From NCBI RefSeq assembly GCF_019399895.1, contig NC_091871.1:1703001-1767000 (forward strand): a stretch of DNA of 64,000 nt. The letters are read 5' to 3'. Shown here piece after piece: positions 29,304 through 42,422 of the stretch. The position numbers and the translations under genes were made by a program. Within the stretch, counting starts at the first letter, position 1; every line of letters starts with the position of its first letter. A model generated the notes under the pieces. That model was not told where the DNA came from and ran no database searches. It saw only the letters and a list, made by a program, of their open reading frames with translations. Origin of the DNA: Cardiocondyla obscurior. Lineage: Eukaryota; Arthropoda; Insecta; Hymenoptera; Formicidae.

Positions 29304-32300
29304 TATTATCGTTATCTTGCACACAACATTATGTGTGCAAAATTATTTATTGGTATATTGATTGCGGTATTAATGTGCAAATATTTGATCGGCTGTTTAT
29401 TTTCGGCGTATTCTAGATCCGCGTTGAGCGTTGGTGGTAAATGACAACGGGTATCTATTAGTATTAGTTTATAACTGCTATTCAATTACAAACCAGAGTA
29501 TAATGTATTTGTTAATTAGTGTCTATTAATTTCAAATGGCAACGTTTGATTAGTAATATTAGCGTCTTTTGAGAAATTCTGTTTTACGTGGTATTTAATG
29601 AGTGACCATATCAACGAGTTAATAACTTATTTAGCAGGAAAATTCAATTATGCATCAGTATATTCCACTTAATTGACTTAGTCACTGGTTTATATGTTGC
29701 GCAGCATTGTTTGAAAGATTAATGTCAGATTATTCGCGGATTAGTTTAACAATACCTTTGCGTAGATGAAATTTTTTACTTAGCGTAATGGAAAATGTAG
29801 CTTTTGAAAAAATTGCTAATTAATATTTACTGTAATACTCGCTAGTTTTAATCATTATTTGTTCACTCATTTTCTAAAAATTAGAGAGTATAAAAAAAAT
29901 TAATGCAGCAAATTTAATGAGTTTTTTTTTTTTTTAATTATATTCTTTGTCGCTGCATTAAAATTGTAATTGTTTACTAAATTTATATTAAACTAAATTG
30001 TAGTTAATGTACACTATTTTTTTTTTCTTAACGAGAAATAATTTTATTTACTGACCTCGCAAATATTTTGCTCTCTTAAAGATAAAATAATTCAGATAAA
30101 AAAAGAAAAAAATAATAGAGTTACATAAAATTGCTTGAAAAATTTATCTCTATGCGGTTTACGTATGCGTCCCCGAAACGTCAAGATTTTCGAAATACCC
30201 GAGGTTCTCGTAATTATTAAAAGCCTTTCAATTTCATTATTCGAAACGATGAAATTCTCTAACGTCCTCGAACGTTGCACGTACTGTGCAAAAGCGGCGC
30301 ATTGTCATTTCACGAGTCGTCTGCTTTCTGACGCATGCACAATTCGCGCGAAACGCTCGCGGTACGTGCGCTATCGGCACACCGGCGTCGGCGAATCAAT
30401 ACGATTCCGCTCGTTTCGGGAAGGTCACACAAGGGATGCGGCCTGCACGTCACGATCTCTCTCGTATCGAGCGGCGGCCTAAATTATAATCGGACCGATT
30501 TCCGCGACGCGAGCCACCGTTGCACCGCGCCAGATTCCCTTTGTTTACGGAAAGTTATTATCGTCACGTTTGTTTTCGGCGCGCAGACTAGGCGTTAAAC
30601 ACGGCTAGTTGAGGCCACGGGAGCATTTCGAGGGTATTCACGAGCCGCTTTCATTTGCGGCGCGATATACGGCAAGGGCCGCAGAGGATGTAATCTCCGC
30701 GATAACTCACCGCCTCACCTCCACGAAAATGTCGAAACGAAGTAGCGTGCCTCACGATTCGTTATCTCTCACGCACCGAACGTTTTTGAGAATTAGAGAA
30801 AACAACAAAGTGAGATATCGATCTTTAAACTGCGCTTTTAATGCGATGTTGCTCGAAGATAAACGAAAAGCTCGGATTACTGAAACATGCGACGAATATC
30901 ATTTGACGGAAACCCGAATATATCTTACTTGGAATTGCAGTACTCGTTTGGTATATCAATTATCAATTTTGTTTGTTTTCTTTTCTTTCTTTTTCTTTTA
31001 TTTTTTTTTTAATATTGTCTCGCTTATTGTGCGTCTATTTTTCGGTCCTCAGCGTTTGGCAATTCTCAAAATAGTATGTTGATTGAGTCGAACGACATAT
31101 ACACACACTCGCGAACCTTCCTCTCGTAAATCTTTCTCTAAATTTAAAACGAGCCGACGTCACGTTGAAAGATTGATCTTAATATTAGGCTGATGACTCT
31201 AACGATTGGTTTAAGGAGGGCGTGAATTAAACTATTTGTTTCCGCGTCGGACGAACGGAAAATGCGACGATTGCTGCTTCGATTTTTTTTCCCCTTTTTT
31301 TGTGTTTATTTTTGTTGCGCTTAGACTGAGCGAGAAGCATTTACTGTATTAACATTATTAATTAAAATCTTTTTGAATTAGACACCGCGATGTGATTGCT
31401 CAGAATGAAATAACCAGACTTTTAAATTAGAGTCGTGAAAGGGAAGCCATTTTAATTCCTCCCGCTCTGTAATCCTTCTCTCGTTTTTTCGCAAAAAGAA
31501 AAAGTTATTATGGCAAATGTAGAAAGTGCATTCATGGATACAAAAGTTTAAATTAATATTTGACGTTTATTAAAAAAAAAAAAAAAAAAAAGAAAACAGA
31601 ACAATCGTTCTTTTTTTCCACCCGTGAACTGTTGACGAGAGTTAAACACTCGTGCAGGCGAGTTACATTCAATGAAAAATGAATTCAAGCTACATTAATT
31701 TTCGCGCTTCACGACGTTAGTTGTGGACTCGCTTACGAGCGAGATGTTTGGCTTGGTAACCGCTTATTCGCTCGGTAGAAACGAACGCTGGGGTGGCGCG
31801 ATTGTTCATTCGTAAGCAACGGCTTTACCGTAGCTGCCCATTTTGGCGCATTGTCCGCTTGCACAACGCCCCTTGCCGCTTTTCGAGTCGCGGATTCGCG
31901 CGACGAATTTGAACTCTATCCAAGTTTAATCGCATCTTACAATAACCCGCGCGACGCAAGAATCTATAGACCTCCCAGATTTGCAACCTGAAACTTCGAC
32001 GCTGATCGTGCGCTTAACAATAAACTCTCGTTATCGCACCATACGACACCGAACATTGTCAGTGGGGTGGGGAGAGGAGGTGAACCAGGCTATCGAATTA
32101 CCCATCGTAATAACGGTAATCGTGCATGCGACGCTTTATTAGTCAAACGATCGACTCGCGCCCGTGATCGACGGTCGTTCGTTTATTAATAAATTTACTT
32201 TCTGTCTCGATGTACACGAGCGTGTTTCTAGAACTTTAGACTTTTATAAGCCGTAAGTAAAAAAAAAAGATTACTTGACGGAAGTATCCCTTTGTCTCGG

Positions 32301-35300
32301 CGCAACAAAAGTGTATAACAAGCTTCTGGTGCTTTTTTCCCCGTTTAATTAACGTGCTTTAATTCTCCCAACTGACTAGCACAGCCTAGTCCGCCTTCTC
32401 GTTGAGATTATTACGAGGGAAAGAAACTTGTCGAGACAGAGAAGTACCAAAGTAGAAGACTAGGTGTGCGGGACAGGGTTCGTAAGTTAGATAAGAAGGA
32501 ACGGGGAGTGGAAGAAAGAGACGATGGTCAATACGAGGTCGCTGTACTAATCAAGGATTAAACGCGGCATTTATGTCGCGCGATCAAAGTCGCAGATAAC
32601 AGGATCTAGTAACTGCGAAGTTAGGCCGCGGTAAGAATTACCGACCAAAGAGAATTATTTCTACTCGTGCGAGGATTAATCGACGCGCGATCAGCAAAGT
32701 GGCGGCGGCGGTGGTGTATATTTTTGCCTGCCGACACGAGACATAAAAACGATTATGTATGACACGGGCGATTTCCTCCAAGCGGTCGGCCGGCGCAAAT
32801 TACGACGCATTGCTAAAATGCGCGTTGGCCATGGGTGACGCAACAGCACGCCGCACGCGGAGACTAGGACACGACGATCGAGAGAGCTTTCGGGTAATCG
32901 GGGTCGCCGTCGCCGCCTTACGTCATATCCATCTAATTACGTCTTTAACGCTCGTCGCGGTGGCGTCTTGTTAACTCGCGGCGCGACGACGCGTGTTTTC
33001 ATCTCTATCTTTCCGAATCAATTGTTGAAATTCTTTTGAGGACGTCCACGCCTTGCTCCGCTGATATCGAATGAACGGGATAGGCCAGTCGCACCATACG
33101 GTCGTTCGACGACAACAATGGAAAGCCCGAGTGCCAAATCGATGTCGCGAATTGCCGAAGGCAACTTTCGTAAATACGCTCGCGCTATCGACGGAAATGG
33201 AGATCACGATGGTGTAACGATGTATCGGGTGTCGTGTATTTCGGAATTGTTTCGCATATATGTGCGCTGCTTGTGCCGCGTATTCGCTACTGATCGCGGT
33301 AAACAGATTCTCGTTTTCTCCCCGCGTGGAGCAACTATTTGCCCATCACTAGTAGAAGTATCTACTTGGAAATATAAGCACTTCGATCGCGGTGAGTAGG
33401 GGCAAGTTGGAGATAGCTTATGATACTCTTCGATATCGTCAATACTCCGTGCGATCCCGATGGTTTTCGCTACTCTGCCTTTAATATTAGCTTTAAAGAG
33501 AATCGAAAATACCGCGGCAAGATTTATAAATAAATTCCGAGCAGGAAAACTAGGATCTTTTGGACGATTATCCGCTCGAGCTTGAACTAGAAACTCGAAG
33601 CTCGCGCTGTGGTATTTTATTACGGCGATTGTCTTGCCGTTGCATAAATATTTACCCTTGTCTTCGATTAAATTCGCTGCGATCGGATGAAATTTATTTG
33701 AAGCTTACTGCTGTGCGCTAGCTTCCAACCGCCGACATACGAAGTTTTTCAAATGCAAATATCAACTCCATATTCTCCAAGCGAAATTCTAGCGTTATAA
33801 ATCCTCCAGTAGCATAATATTCGCGGCTACATAAATTCCGTTTCGTTTCCATGTTCGAATATGAGAGAAGAACAAGATTTGACGCTTTCAAAGGTCGAGT
33901 TAGATGAATCCGATACTAGAGATAAGCTTCGCTTTTATTTATGCAGAATTTTGCTTGCGCAAGACAGAAGTTATTCTAAAATCCTTGAAAGCAAGAGTTG
34001 GATTTTTTATTTTTTTTATTTTTACAATTTTTACGGTCTTTTAAGAAAGTCTCTGATGGTTTCCTTTTCTAAACTCAGCCGTAAGCACACGTTACGCCGT
34101 CGCGATATCTCATATATTATTCCGTTTTATTCGCCGGAATAACTTATCGTCGATAGGATTTTGTAAACTGTTACTCGGCGAAATTTATATTGCAAATGTT
34201 TGTATCGCCTTCTTTCCGCTAGGAATAAAAACGATAAGAGCGCTTGTGCGCTTCGATAAAATTGCTTGATGTTATATTGTTTAGTAACGGATATCGGAGT
34301 AAGTGCGTGGATTATCAATGCGCGAGACGTCGATCGCGGATACGAGACGTGCATCGCTATCAACGAAACCTTAACGCGGGAGAGAAGAGCGTCTTAAGGA
34401 TCTCGTTCGAGAACTTCCTATCGGCATTCTCACAATGCGTTGCGTAACGAGCAAAATATTTCAAAGCGTATCTCTCCGATAGCTTTCCGACGTCGCGTGA
34501 ATCGAAACCGATTGGAATGTTCGTTACCGAAAAATAATTAATGTTCGGAACGTTATATTAGATTATATGCGGGGCAAATTTTGCTAAATCGACGCATTTA
34601 TCGCCACTGTAAAACGGGAATTGAATTTATAATTCGCAAATTATTCGCCAAAGCGTCCCGTAATTCCGTTGACGTGAAAATTCACGGGGTCATAATTCGC
34701 GAACGGTACACTTAAATTATTTGCCGCGATAGCCAATTGCATTTGCTCACCGCCGGTGACTTTTCGCGACATTTTCAGTTTGTTCGCTCTCAATCGGCCG
34801 ACGTGTATGATCTGTTTGATTTGATCGGTCTCGCATGCGGAACAATTAATTATTTTATCGGTAAAGCGCGGCCGATAATGCCCCCCCGATAAAACACGCA
34901 GCAATACCGCGAAATGTTTTGCAACAAAGTAAAGCATTGAAATATTAAAACCAAATTGCTAGTCTCCTGCTCGCACTTCAATTTATTTATGGGCTTTGCA
35001 TTGAACAGCTCTGCAATAATAATTAATTTTTCTTTGTAAAGAAATCGGATTTGTTTAAAAACAAAAATCTATTTAACGTTGATTATTTACAGGAAGAATG
35101 CAGTTTATTTCGTTTTGATAGTAAAGAGCCTTTGAATTATTTAAAATGCTTCGATATTTATTACGATATTTTAATGTAAAATTCTTTTAAAGTTCTTGGC
35201 TCGATATCGGCGTGTTTAAAAAAAAAATACATATCTCTCTTTAATATTTATTAATCATAGGAATAGATATCGCTTAGTTAAAACTTTGTCGATTATCTCT

Positions 35301-37336
35301 TACCTTGAATTTGGTTTTATCTCTTTTTACGCTTTTGTGTCTGGGGACTGTTAATCAAGACCTTACAAGCACCGCGGTATTGTCTATGGCGTTAAGTTAG
35401 GTTTAACTTTATTCGAGTTGAAATTACCTACCGATTATCTGCCCGTCAAATTTACTCGCGATAATTACAGCTATATTTTACGCGTTTACGTCGATTGTCC
35501 CTCGTGTTTACAGACGTCATCAAAGAGTGTTTTAATCAGAGGCACATTTTTGGCATTCGCGTTCAGTCGAGCGTTGTAACGCGCATTGAAATGTGAGCTA
35601 ACTATAGCAACATTTTTTTTTATGTATTTTTTTTTTTTTAAATAATCCGTGGAAAATGGAAGGAATAAAAGTCAATTTGATGGGAGAATCGACATAGTTT
35701 CCGATATGCTCGATAACTCGTAAAATAACTGAACAAATTAATGCGATATTCAATAACCATGACTTATAAACGATTCACGTAGATCCTCCGCAAAAAAAAT
35801 TCCATTGCTGTTAAAACTGATGACCCAGTTGATCGGGAAACCAGGCCATGCTTTTCCATTTTTAAACCTGCCATTTAGCAACTGGAAACGCTGCAACGGC
35901 TCAAAAAGGTACCTCAAGAGTCGACGGAATATCGCGTTTGCAACAGAGATAAAGAATTCCGTATCGTTTTCACTTCAATGTTAAACCATTAGCTTCATTG
36001 ACGTATATATAATATGCGATCGGCGTCCAATGAAAGACGCGAATGGCGAACGTGTAAACGCGTACGAATTATTAACGATTTCTAATTCAACATTAGCCTA
36101 GTTACGCAGTTGCAGCGGAATCTGTCGCGTTTAATCGATACAACTCTCGACCGTTTTGACGTGACGTTCAATACCAACCGGATTTTCTGGGGAACCGTAC
36201 AAAAAGGTATCGATCGGAGAGGAGCACTTTAGTTTCGTCTCGACGGTCCACTCGTTCCAGTCAGCTTGACGGAGGTGAGCGTTTTCCATTTGAAAAAATT
36301 CCCGACGAATTTTCTAAAAAAAGGAAAAAAAAAAGAAAAAAGAACCCGCGTTGTTTTCTTGAAGAGAGTAGCGTTTCGCACGCGATCCACTTTTCGCAAC
36401 GAGTACGCGAAGTCGAATTCTCGCGGGGAGGCAGGGCAATCCGGGTTGCATTGTTGAAATGAAATTCTAGTCTTCAATTTGTAGGGAGTACTTCTCGGAT
36501 CACTTTCATGTCGTGATACGACGCTGATAATACAATTGCAGGCTACGCCCGGATGATCTCGGATTATCCCCTGTTGTTTTACCTCTCAGGGAAAATTTGA
36601 TTGGTCGCTCTATCGAGTTCCAATTGGAGACCCTCTGTGCCAAATAGAACTCTTCAATCTTCTGCATTCTCAATCGTTTAAAGAACATTTTACTCTTGAA
36701 GTCATCGGGTTCGGTTGCATAGTTCCGCGGTGCGTAACCTTCGTTTCTTTGAATGCGAATTTAGGACGGTTTGGAAAGTTTTCCCCTCTCCCGGTATGCG
36801 GCTTCCTTATTTCGCATGCCTTGCCAATTAAGTGCACGTTTCCTACATACCTCGGGGTACTTTCAGCGAAATTAAAGGAGACGATTGTGCCACTAGCGCG
36901 AGGAGATTAACTGTTAGGTGCGCGTGGATTTATGCTAAGTATAGCGCAGCATGGAAATCCGCGCGTGTACGTAACGTGTACATGTGCGCGATGTTGAAAA
37001 CGTTTGCGTTATCGATAAAAAGAGCCGGCACGACTCGCGACGAAAGGTTAGCCAATGTAACGGAAGAACTCGTAAAAGGGGGTATTCTCGAACCTTTTCA
37101 ATTTGTAACGCGTCGAAGTTGATAGAATTCGCAGTGCCTTTCATCATGAAAAGGAAATCCTAGGTTCCATATTTTCGATACCGGAATAAAGAACGGTCGA
37201 ATTGGCTCGTGAAGATCTATCTCATTTCCGATATTAGATTTGGTCACGGAGGTGTTTTTTACACCACGTTTTGGGAATTTTTTTTTTTATTATTTACGAT
37301 TTCGTATTTACATTAATTAAAATTAAATGAATATAT
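29304..37336. other. 8 kb of unique non-coding DNA
   Basis: No exon, RNA gene or repeat shared with the rest of the window was recognised. CpG-richer parts lie at 30.2-30.8 and 31.7-33.4 kb and give frames of up to 157 codons (30,609-31,082) that lack codon bias and end in T-rich low complexity. A 98-codon minus-strand frame at 34,641-34,937 begins with ATG and has ordinary amino-acid composition but no recognised motif. An A run lies at 31,572-31,591. Confidence 0.35.
29317..29340. repeat. Perfect short hairpin
   Basis: TTGCACACA pairs with TGTGTGCAA around ACATTA, 14 bp beyond the MITE E end. Significance unknown. Confidence 0.7.
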
Positions 37337-37557
37337 GGGTCGTTCGGAAAGTCATTTCGTTTTTTTTTAATAATTAAAAAATTATTTTTTTGCACCCAAC
37401 TTCACACTTAAGCCGTATAATTATTATATGCTTTGAGAGCTCATATAGCAAGGCTTGTGTGTGAAAAATTCCAATACTATATTACTATATTACTGTATTT
37501 AATTATTAAACTGTATTTTAATTATTAATAAAAAACGAAATGACTTTCCGAACGACC
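37337..37557. mobile_element. Mariner-like MITE (family F)
   Basis: The ends are GGTCGTTCGGAAAGTCATTT in inverted orientation, identical for about 28 bp and similar for about 45 bp. The motif GGTCGTTCGGAAAGT is of the kind that ends insect mariner elements. The 221-bp interior has no transposase frame, so this is an internally deleted derivative. TA on the left (TATGGG) is matched by CATG on the right, so the target duplication is imperfect or mutated. Confidence 0.8.
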
Positions 37558-39937
37558 ATGCTTTATTTACATATGCTAAATACATGAAAGCATTTAAATC
37601 GGCAAACAATGTTACTTCTATATATGTATACAAAAAAAACAATGCTTTTTATTGGTTGATTTTATTAAATATATGTAGTTTAATTTTTTTTTCCGATGTT
37701 CACATAATATTTCGTGTTGATTTACGAAAGTGTTTATTAAATTAAAAAATTTTAATTTAATAAAAGCTAATAAACTGATGAGGATCAAAAATTGCGGAAA
37801 GAGATATTCGCTGCTCGATGAAATCCCAACGGGAAGATAATCTTAACTTTTTAAATAAATCTCGGTTCAGTTTTCATCGCGCTATGTCACGTATCGAATG
37901 CATGGTACGGCTCGTTCCCTGAAACTTTTTTACGTTCAGTTGGGAGAGGTAGAATCATCTTGTTGCCGACGTCATTCCCAGTTTCTCGACAACGATAACA
38001 GGCGAGCGAGGCACGAGCGAGTCCGCGTCTTATCACATCGTTATCGTTATCGCGCCAAGTTATGAATGGGCGGGATCGCGCCGTACCGCGGCTGTTTAAC
38101 TCCGGGGGGAATGTCTTTCGTAACGTACGAAAGCGCATTTTACTACGAAATTACAAGTATATTACCAAAAAAAAAAAAAAAAAACTGGGAAAAAAAATAA
38201 AAGAAAAGAGTAACTCGGTGATCGTATGTAGATTACGTCGCTGTCGGCTGATAATTGCGCCTTCCATGCTATTTTAAAACGAACCGATTATCCGGCCGGC
38301 CGGATTTTTAATCGCGACGCGTGCATGCGTCACGCTCGATCACTTTTTACAACGCACAGATGATAATGCAATTATATACAGGCCCCAGATAAAAATATAA
38401 TAAAATAATTAGCCGATGTATCAAGTTTACAAATCCAATTATGGCTTAATGAAAATATGATTAAAGACTTGGTATCCGGGGCAATTTGTCGTCGGTTTTC
38501 GCATTAAAAACATCCACATATGCCGACCTCTCGAATTCACCGTTATCGATTAAAGTACACTCGTGATTGCGACAGACCAGAAAAAAAAAAAAAAAATAGA
38601 TTCGTCATTTCCCGTGACGCAATTCGCTCAGCTCGAAACTCAAATCAGGTAAACAGTTTTAACTATCGGTAGTTCCACGCTGAAAGAGCCCCGCAGAATC
38701 GATATGCGCGTAACAACATTTCATCATTCTACTTTCTTCCCTGGAATGTACCAAGGGGAAAAAAAAAAAGAAAGAATAGAAGAAGCGCAGATCTCTCGTC
38801 GCCGCCTTCGTGCTTCTTCTTCATTTTCCGCGTGACGTTTCGCGCTGTGCCATGCAACTTGATATTTAAAGTTTCCCCCTTCCCGAGATGAGCGAGCAGA
38901 GAAACGAGAAATCCGATTTGCGGCACTGGGAGAATACGCGCGTTCGTTCGCTACGTCGGCGTCGCGGAATGCCCGGCGCTATCGAGATAACTTTCAACGT
39001 TAAAATATAATCAGCCGTAATTCAGCGCTCGCTACGGAAGAAGTGTGCGCGTTACAGCTGGCATTGCCAAGGCGGCGAAGCGAGGCGAGCTCCCGACGAA
39101 ACTTGTTGGGAACGAGGTAAAAACCCGAAGACCAAGCGCGATGCAACGAGTTACAGGGCATTCGTGCATACACTTTACTAACACCTACTAAAACCTTGTT
39201 ACGATTTCTTGAATCCGTCGTTACTTCGACGTCGATTTAGGTCGACTTAGGTCGACGTGCGTAAATTTTACTGCAGGAGCAAACAATTTTATGACCATTG
39301 TGCAAAACAGCTTGACGTAAAAATTTTTTACGACCCCCTGCGTTATAAATATAATCGACGGGTTTGGAGGTATACCTATAGGTACGTTGGGCGCCTTTAT
39401 ATTTCCATCGCAAAAAATCAAATTTCGCGTGACGTTTATGTCATGACTGCGGCGGACGTTATCATATAGTATTGCTCGCCGGCGCAATTAACGTAATTCG
39501 AGAAGGAAATACCGCGGTGCGGCCGAGGCAATAATCGCGGTTGCGTATGTGGTCGAGGGAACTTTTACCCTTGCGAACATTTATCGTAGGCCTTGCATTT
39601 AAAGCTCCTGCTGTATTCGCTTCGAGTATGTGCTCGCGTCTCACGAGCGGGATCGTCCTTCTTTGTTGCGATTAACGGGAGAGACTGTCGACGCAGGAAA
39701 TGCAGCCGTAATAAAAACACGAGCGCTCGCGGCACGGTGAACAATTACGGCTTACGTCGGCGCGAATGTTGCGCCATAAAGGCATCTCTTAACCGACTCA
39801 TTTGCGGTTTAACACACCCGCGTGACGCGTATTCCAAAAGAGTTTCTTTTATCCTCGACTGTGCCCCCGAAAAGTGCACTTGAACCTTACGTAACTTCTT
39901 AATGAAGTAATCGGCTTTCAATGTTGTAATCTTGTTT
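37558..39937. other. Unique non-coding DNA
   Basis: No gene recognised. A small tandem of GTCGA(T/C)TTAG lies at 39,231-39,255, and A runs at 38,166-38,183 and 38,580-38,596. Confidence 0.35.
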
Positions 39938-39972
39938 GTACTGTTATTACCGTATACGGTAAAAAATAACAG
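39938..39972. repeat. Small inverted repeat at the left of foldback K
   Basis: CTGTTATT and AATAACAG flank ACCGTATACGGT, itself a perfect palindrome. It lies directly left of foldback K copy 1 and may be part of that element's end. Confidence 0.5.
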
Positions 39973-39979
39973 TTCAAAT

Positions 39980-40236
39980 TAAAATTATGAAATTTCATAA
40001 TTAATTCATTTACTAATGTCTTAAATTTCATAATTAATTCATTTACTGATGTCTTAAATTTCATAATAAAAATTATGAAATTTAAGACATCAGTAAATGA
40101 ATACTCATATTCAGTGTTTATTACATTTTATTTACGGGCCTAATCACATGCTTTCTTTACATTTTAATTAAAAGTCAATAAAAAATTTCTAACAGTGAGG
40201 GCTTGAAATTTAAGGTTTTTTCTAACAGTGTAGAGT
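39980..40236. mobile_element. Foldback element K, copy 1 (short form)
   Basis: AAATTTCATAATTAATTCAT and ATTTACTGATGTCTTAAATT pair with their complements ending GACATCAGTAAATGAATACT. The right arm continues through CAGTGTTTATTACATTTTAT to TTACGGGCCTAATCACATGC. The left arm is rearranged (a 39-bp unit is doubled) and lacks its end. Beyond the arm lies GAAATTTAAGGTTTTTTCTA ACAGTG, which also occurs at 42,388-42,422. Confidence 0.75.
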
Positions 40237-41449
40237 TATAGAAATTTTTACGCGACGTGTATACGTGTTTGAAACGGTAAAAAAAATTCGCATATAGTTT
40301 AAAAGGTAATGGAATTACGATGCTGTTAGACTCGGCCGCTTCTGCAAAATCCCAGTAGATTTCTCGAGCGAGCCGTAGATTGTTTTCCATTGCCTCTCGT
40401 GGAACTACTTATGCGTAGACCTCTTGTACGTGTAGAATATGCAAACGTGGCAATCTATGTGCTAATGGTGTTCACGTTCTCGGCTATTCCGCACGATCAT
40501 TTTCGTATCGGTTATACGCAGTGTCTACCACAATTCAACCCAGCACATATACACATGACAAATTCTTTTTCATCTGCAATTTTAATGGCACGGACGCGTA
40601 CATACCTTTCCCAGGTTCAACCGAATTTTCAGCTTCGATTTTGGTTATGGCCATTTTCGTTGGAAAGAAAAAAAAAAGAGAGAAAAAACCAAAAGTTGGA
40701 CTCGATTCCGGCTCGCGTAAAAATTTTATCGTCAAATTCTGGCCGTATTTCGGCTTCGAAGCTAAAAAAGAAAAGATGAATTCGGTCAGACGTCAACATT
40801 ATTTTTTTCCCATTTCAAACGCTATTCACTTTTTTTTTCTACGAGCGGGGCGACACTATCTTAAAAGTATAAAACAAGCATGACGAGAATGTCTTTATAC
40901 GCATTGTGTGCAACCGACGGTATTTTATGACGACAGTTTTACGAGAATCAGAGAATTTATGTACACGCTCGGGGTCGTACGTAGACGCAGATTTGTACGT
41001 CCGCGGTTAGAACAGGTCCGGGGCACAATAATTGATTAACAAATCATTGTCGAAGCTTGGAATCGCGCGTGAATAGTTAGCCAAGTCCCACAATAAGTTA
41101 CGGTCCTCGTGTTGATCGCAAATTCAGCACGGGATCGTATGGACAACGCGTTTCGAGGCCGTCGTGGAATGCGAAAAGTTACCGGTTCACTGGCTAGTGC
41201 CTCCCTTGACCCAGCGGAATGCATCGTTAATTGTACATCAGCCATTCAAAGGAACTAAATGCAAACGGGCGCGCTGCCTAGTCGGATTGAACGCGTTGAT
41301 TATCGGCTGGGTTAAATAAATACGCACACACGTAAACGCACTCGCACGCACGGGCACGCATACGCGCGAGACACATATCGGGAGTTGGAAAAACATGACA
41401 ACTTCGACTTCTATCCCAAGGTAACGAATTCCGCGTCAGTAGTTTTAAA
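40237..41449. other. Unique DNA between two K elements
   Basis: Frames of up to 129 codons at 40,390-40,883 overlap in two plus-strand frames and contain A-rich Lys runs, so they are not called as genes. A CA/CG-rich stretch lies at 41,325-41,375. Confidence 0.35.
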
Positions 41450-41625
41450 GGCCTGTAAATAAAATGTAACGAACACTGTATATGAGTATTCATTTACTGA
41501 TGTCTTAATTTTCATAATTAATTTATTTACTAATTTCTTAAATTTTATAATAAAAATTATGAAATTTAAGACATCAGTAAATGAATACTCATGTACAGTG
41601 TTCATTACATTTTATTTACGGGCCT
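41450..41625. mobile_element. Foldback element K, copy 2 (complete palindrome)
   Basis: GGCCTGTAAATAAAATGTAA at the left and its complement TTACATTTTATTTACGGGCC at the right define the ends. Pairing runs inward through CACTGTATATGAGTATTCAT and TTTACTGATGTCTTAA to an AT apex. Arms are 60-65 bp. No coding capacity. Confidence 0.85.
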
Positions 41626-41898
41626 AACCACATGCTTCCTTTACATTTTAATTAAAAATCAATAAGAAATGTCTATTTTATTTTTAATGGTAAAATATTA
41701 TCATCATCATCAGGCAAGATGTTCTGATCATTGTTATACTTTTCTTGAACAGTGTTTGCTGTGTCATAACTGCAGTTTCTATGCATTTTTGACACATGTC
41801 CCGTAATGGCAATTATCATCTCGTCACTTCATCAGACCGTCTTCTTAAACCATGGTTGTTATCCCTAGCAACGGCGTTTGCGCAACTATCGCGCCATA
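41626..41898. other. Possible interior of a longer K-related element
   Basis: After the K palindrome the sequence first matches copy 1 (CACATGCTTYCTTTACATTT, TTAATTAAAA) and then diverges. The next K-related phrase appears only at 42,388, after MITE E. A larger element, deleted in copy 1, may span this interval. Contains a (CAT)n run at 41,703-41,712. Confidence 0.35.
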
Positions 41899-42246
41899 TA
41901 CAGGGTGTCTCAGCCCATGTGTAAAATCCTATACAGATAGGTAGGTCTTAGGGAGATAAATAAAAAAGTTCTGTAACATTTTGTAAAATTCTCAGCCGTT
42001 ATTGAGAAAAAAATTAATTTGTCTAGCGCAAGAGCGACAAGGAAGCTGCGGGCGAGTGAGCGCGACAGGCGAATGGCGCCGTCGCCTATCGCGCTCACTC
42101 ACCTATAGCTTCCTTGTCCTCTTGCGCTAGACAAATTAATTTTTTTTTTAATAAGTATTGAGAATTTTTCAAAACGTTAAAGAACTTTTTATTTATCTCC
42201 TTAAGACCTACCTATCTGTATAGATTTTACACATGGGACACCTGTA
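41899..42246. mobile_element. MITE family E, full-length copy 2
   Basis: Nearly identical to 28947-29303: TACAGGGTGTCTCAGCCCAT start, the same inner foldback with the GGCGCC apex, and end ACATGGGACACCTGTA, in which a few bases have been lost. The close match to the 28.9-kb copy suggests that the family moved recently. Confidence 0.9.
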
Positions 42247-42387
42247 TACTTATTACACTAAAATTTAATATACACGTACATTAAAATGTATTTAATGTAC
42301 TGTAATTTAAAATTGTTTTTATTATTTGCGTATTAAATATGTATTAATATTTAATACGTTTATATACTTTAATTAATTTTATTAAAA

Positions 42388-42422
42388 TGGGCATGAAATT
42401 TAAGGTTTTTTCTAACAGTGTA
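42388..42422. repeat. K-associated end motif
   Basis: GGGCATGAAATTTAAGG followed by TTTTTTCTAACAGTGTA, matching 40198-40234. It is presumed to be the far end of the K-related element in copy 2. Confidence 0.6.

Noticed and set aside
34641..34937. 98-codon minus-strand frame with ordinary amino-acid composition
   Set aside because: No family recognised, no splice context or codon bias; kept only as a remark in the interval entry.
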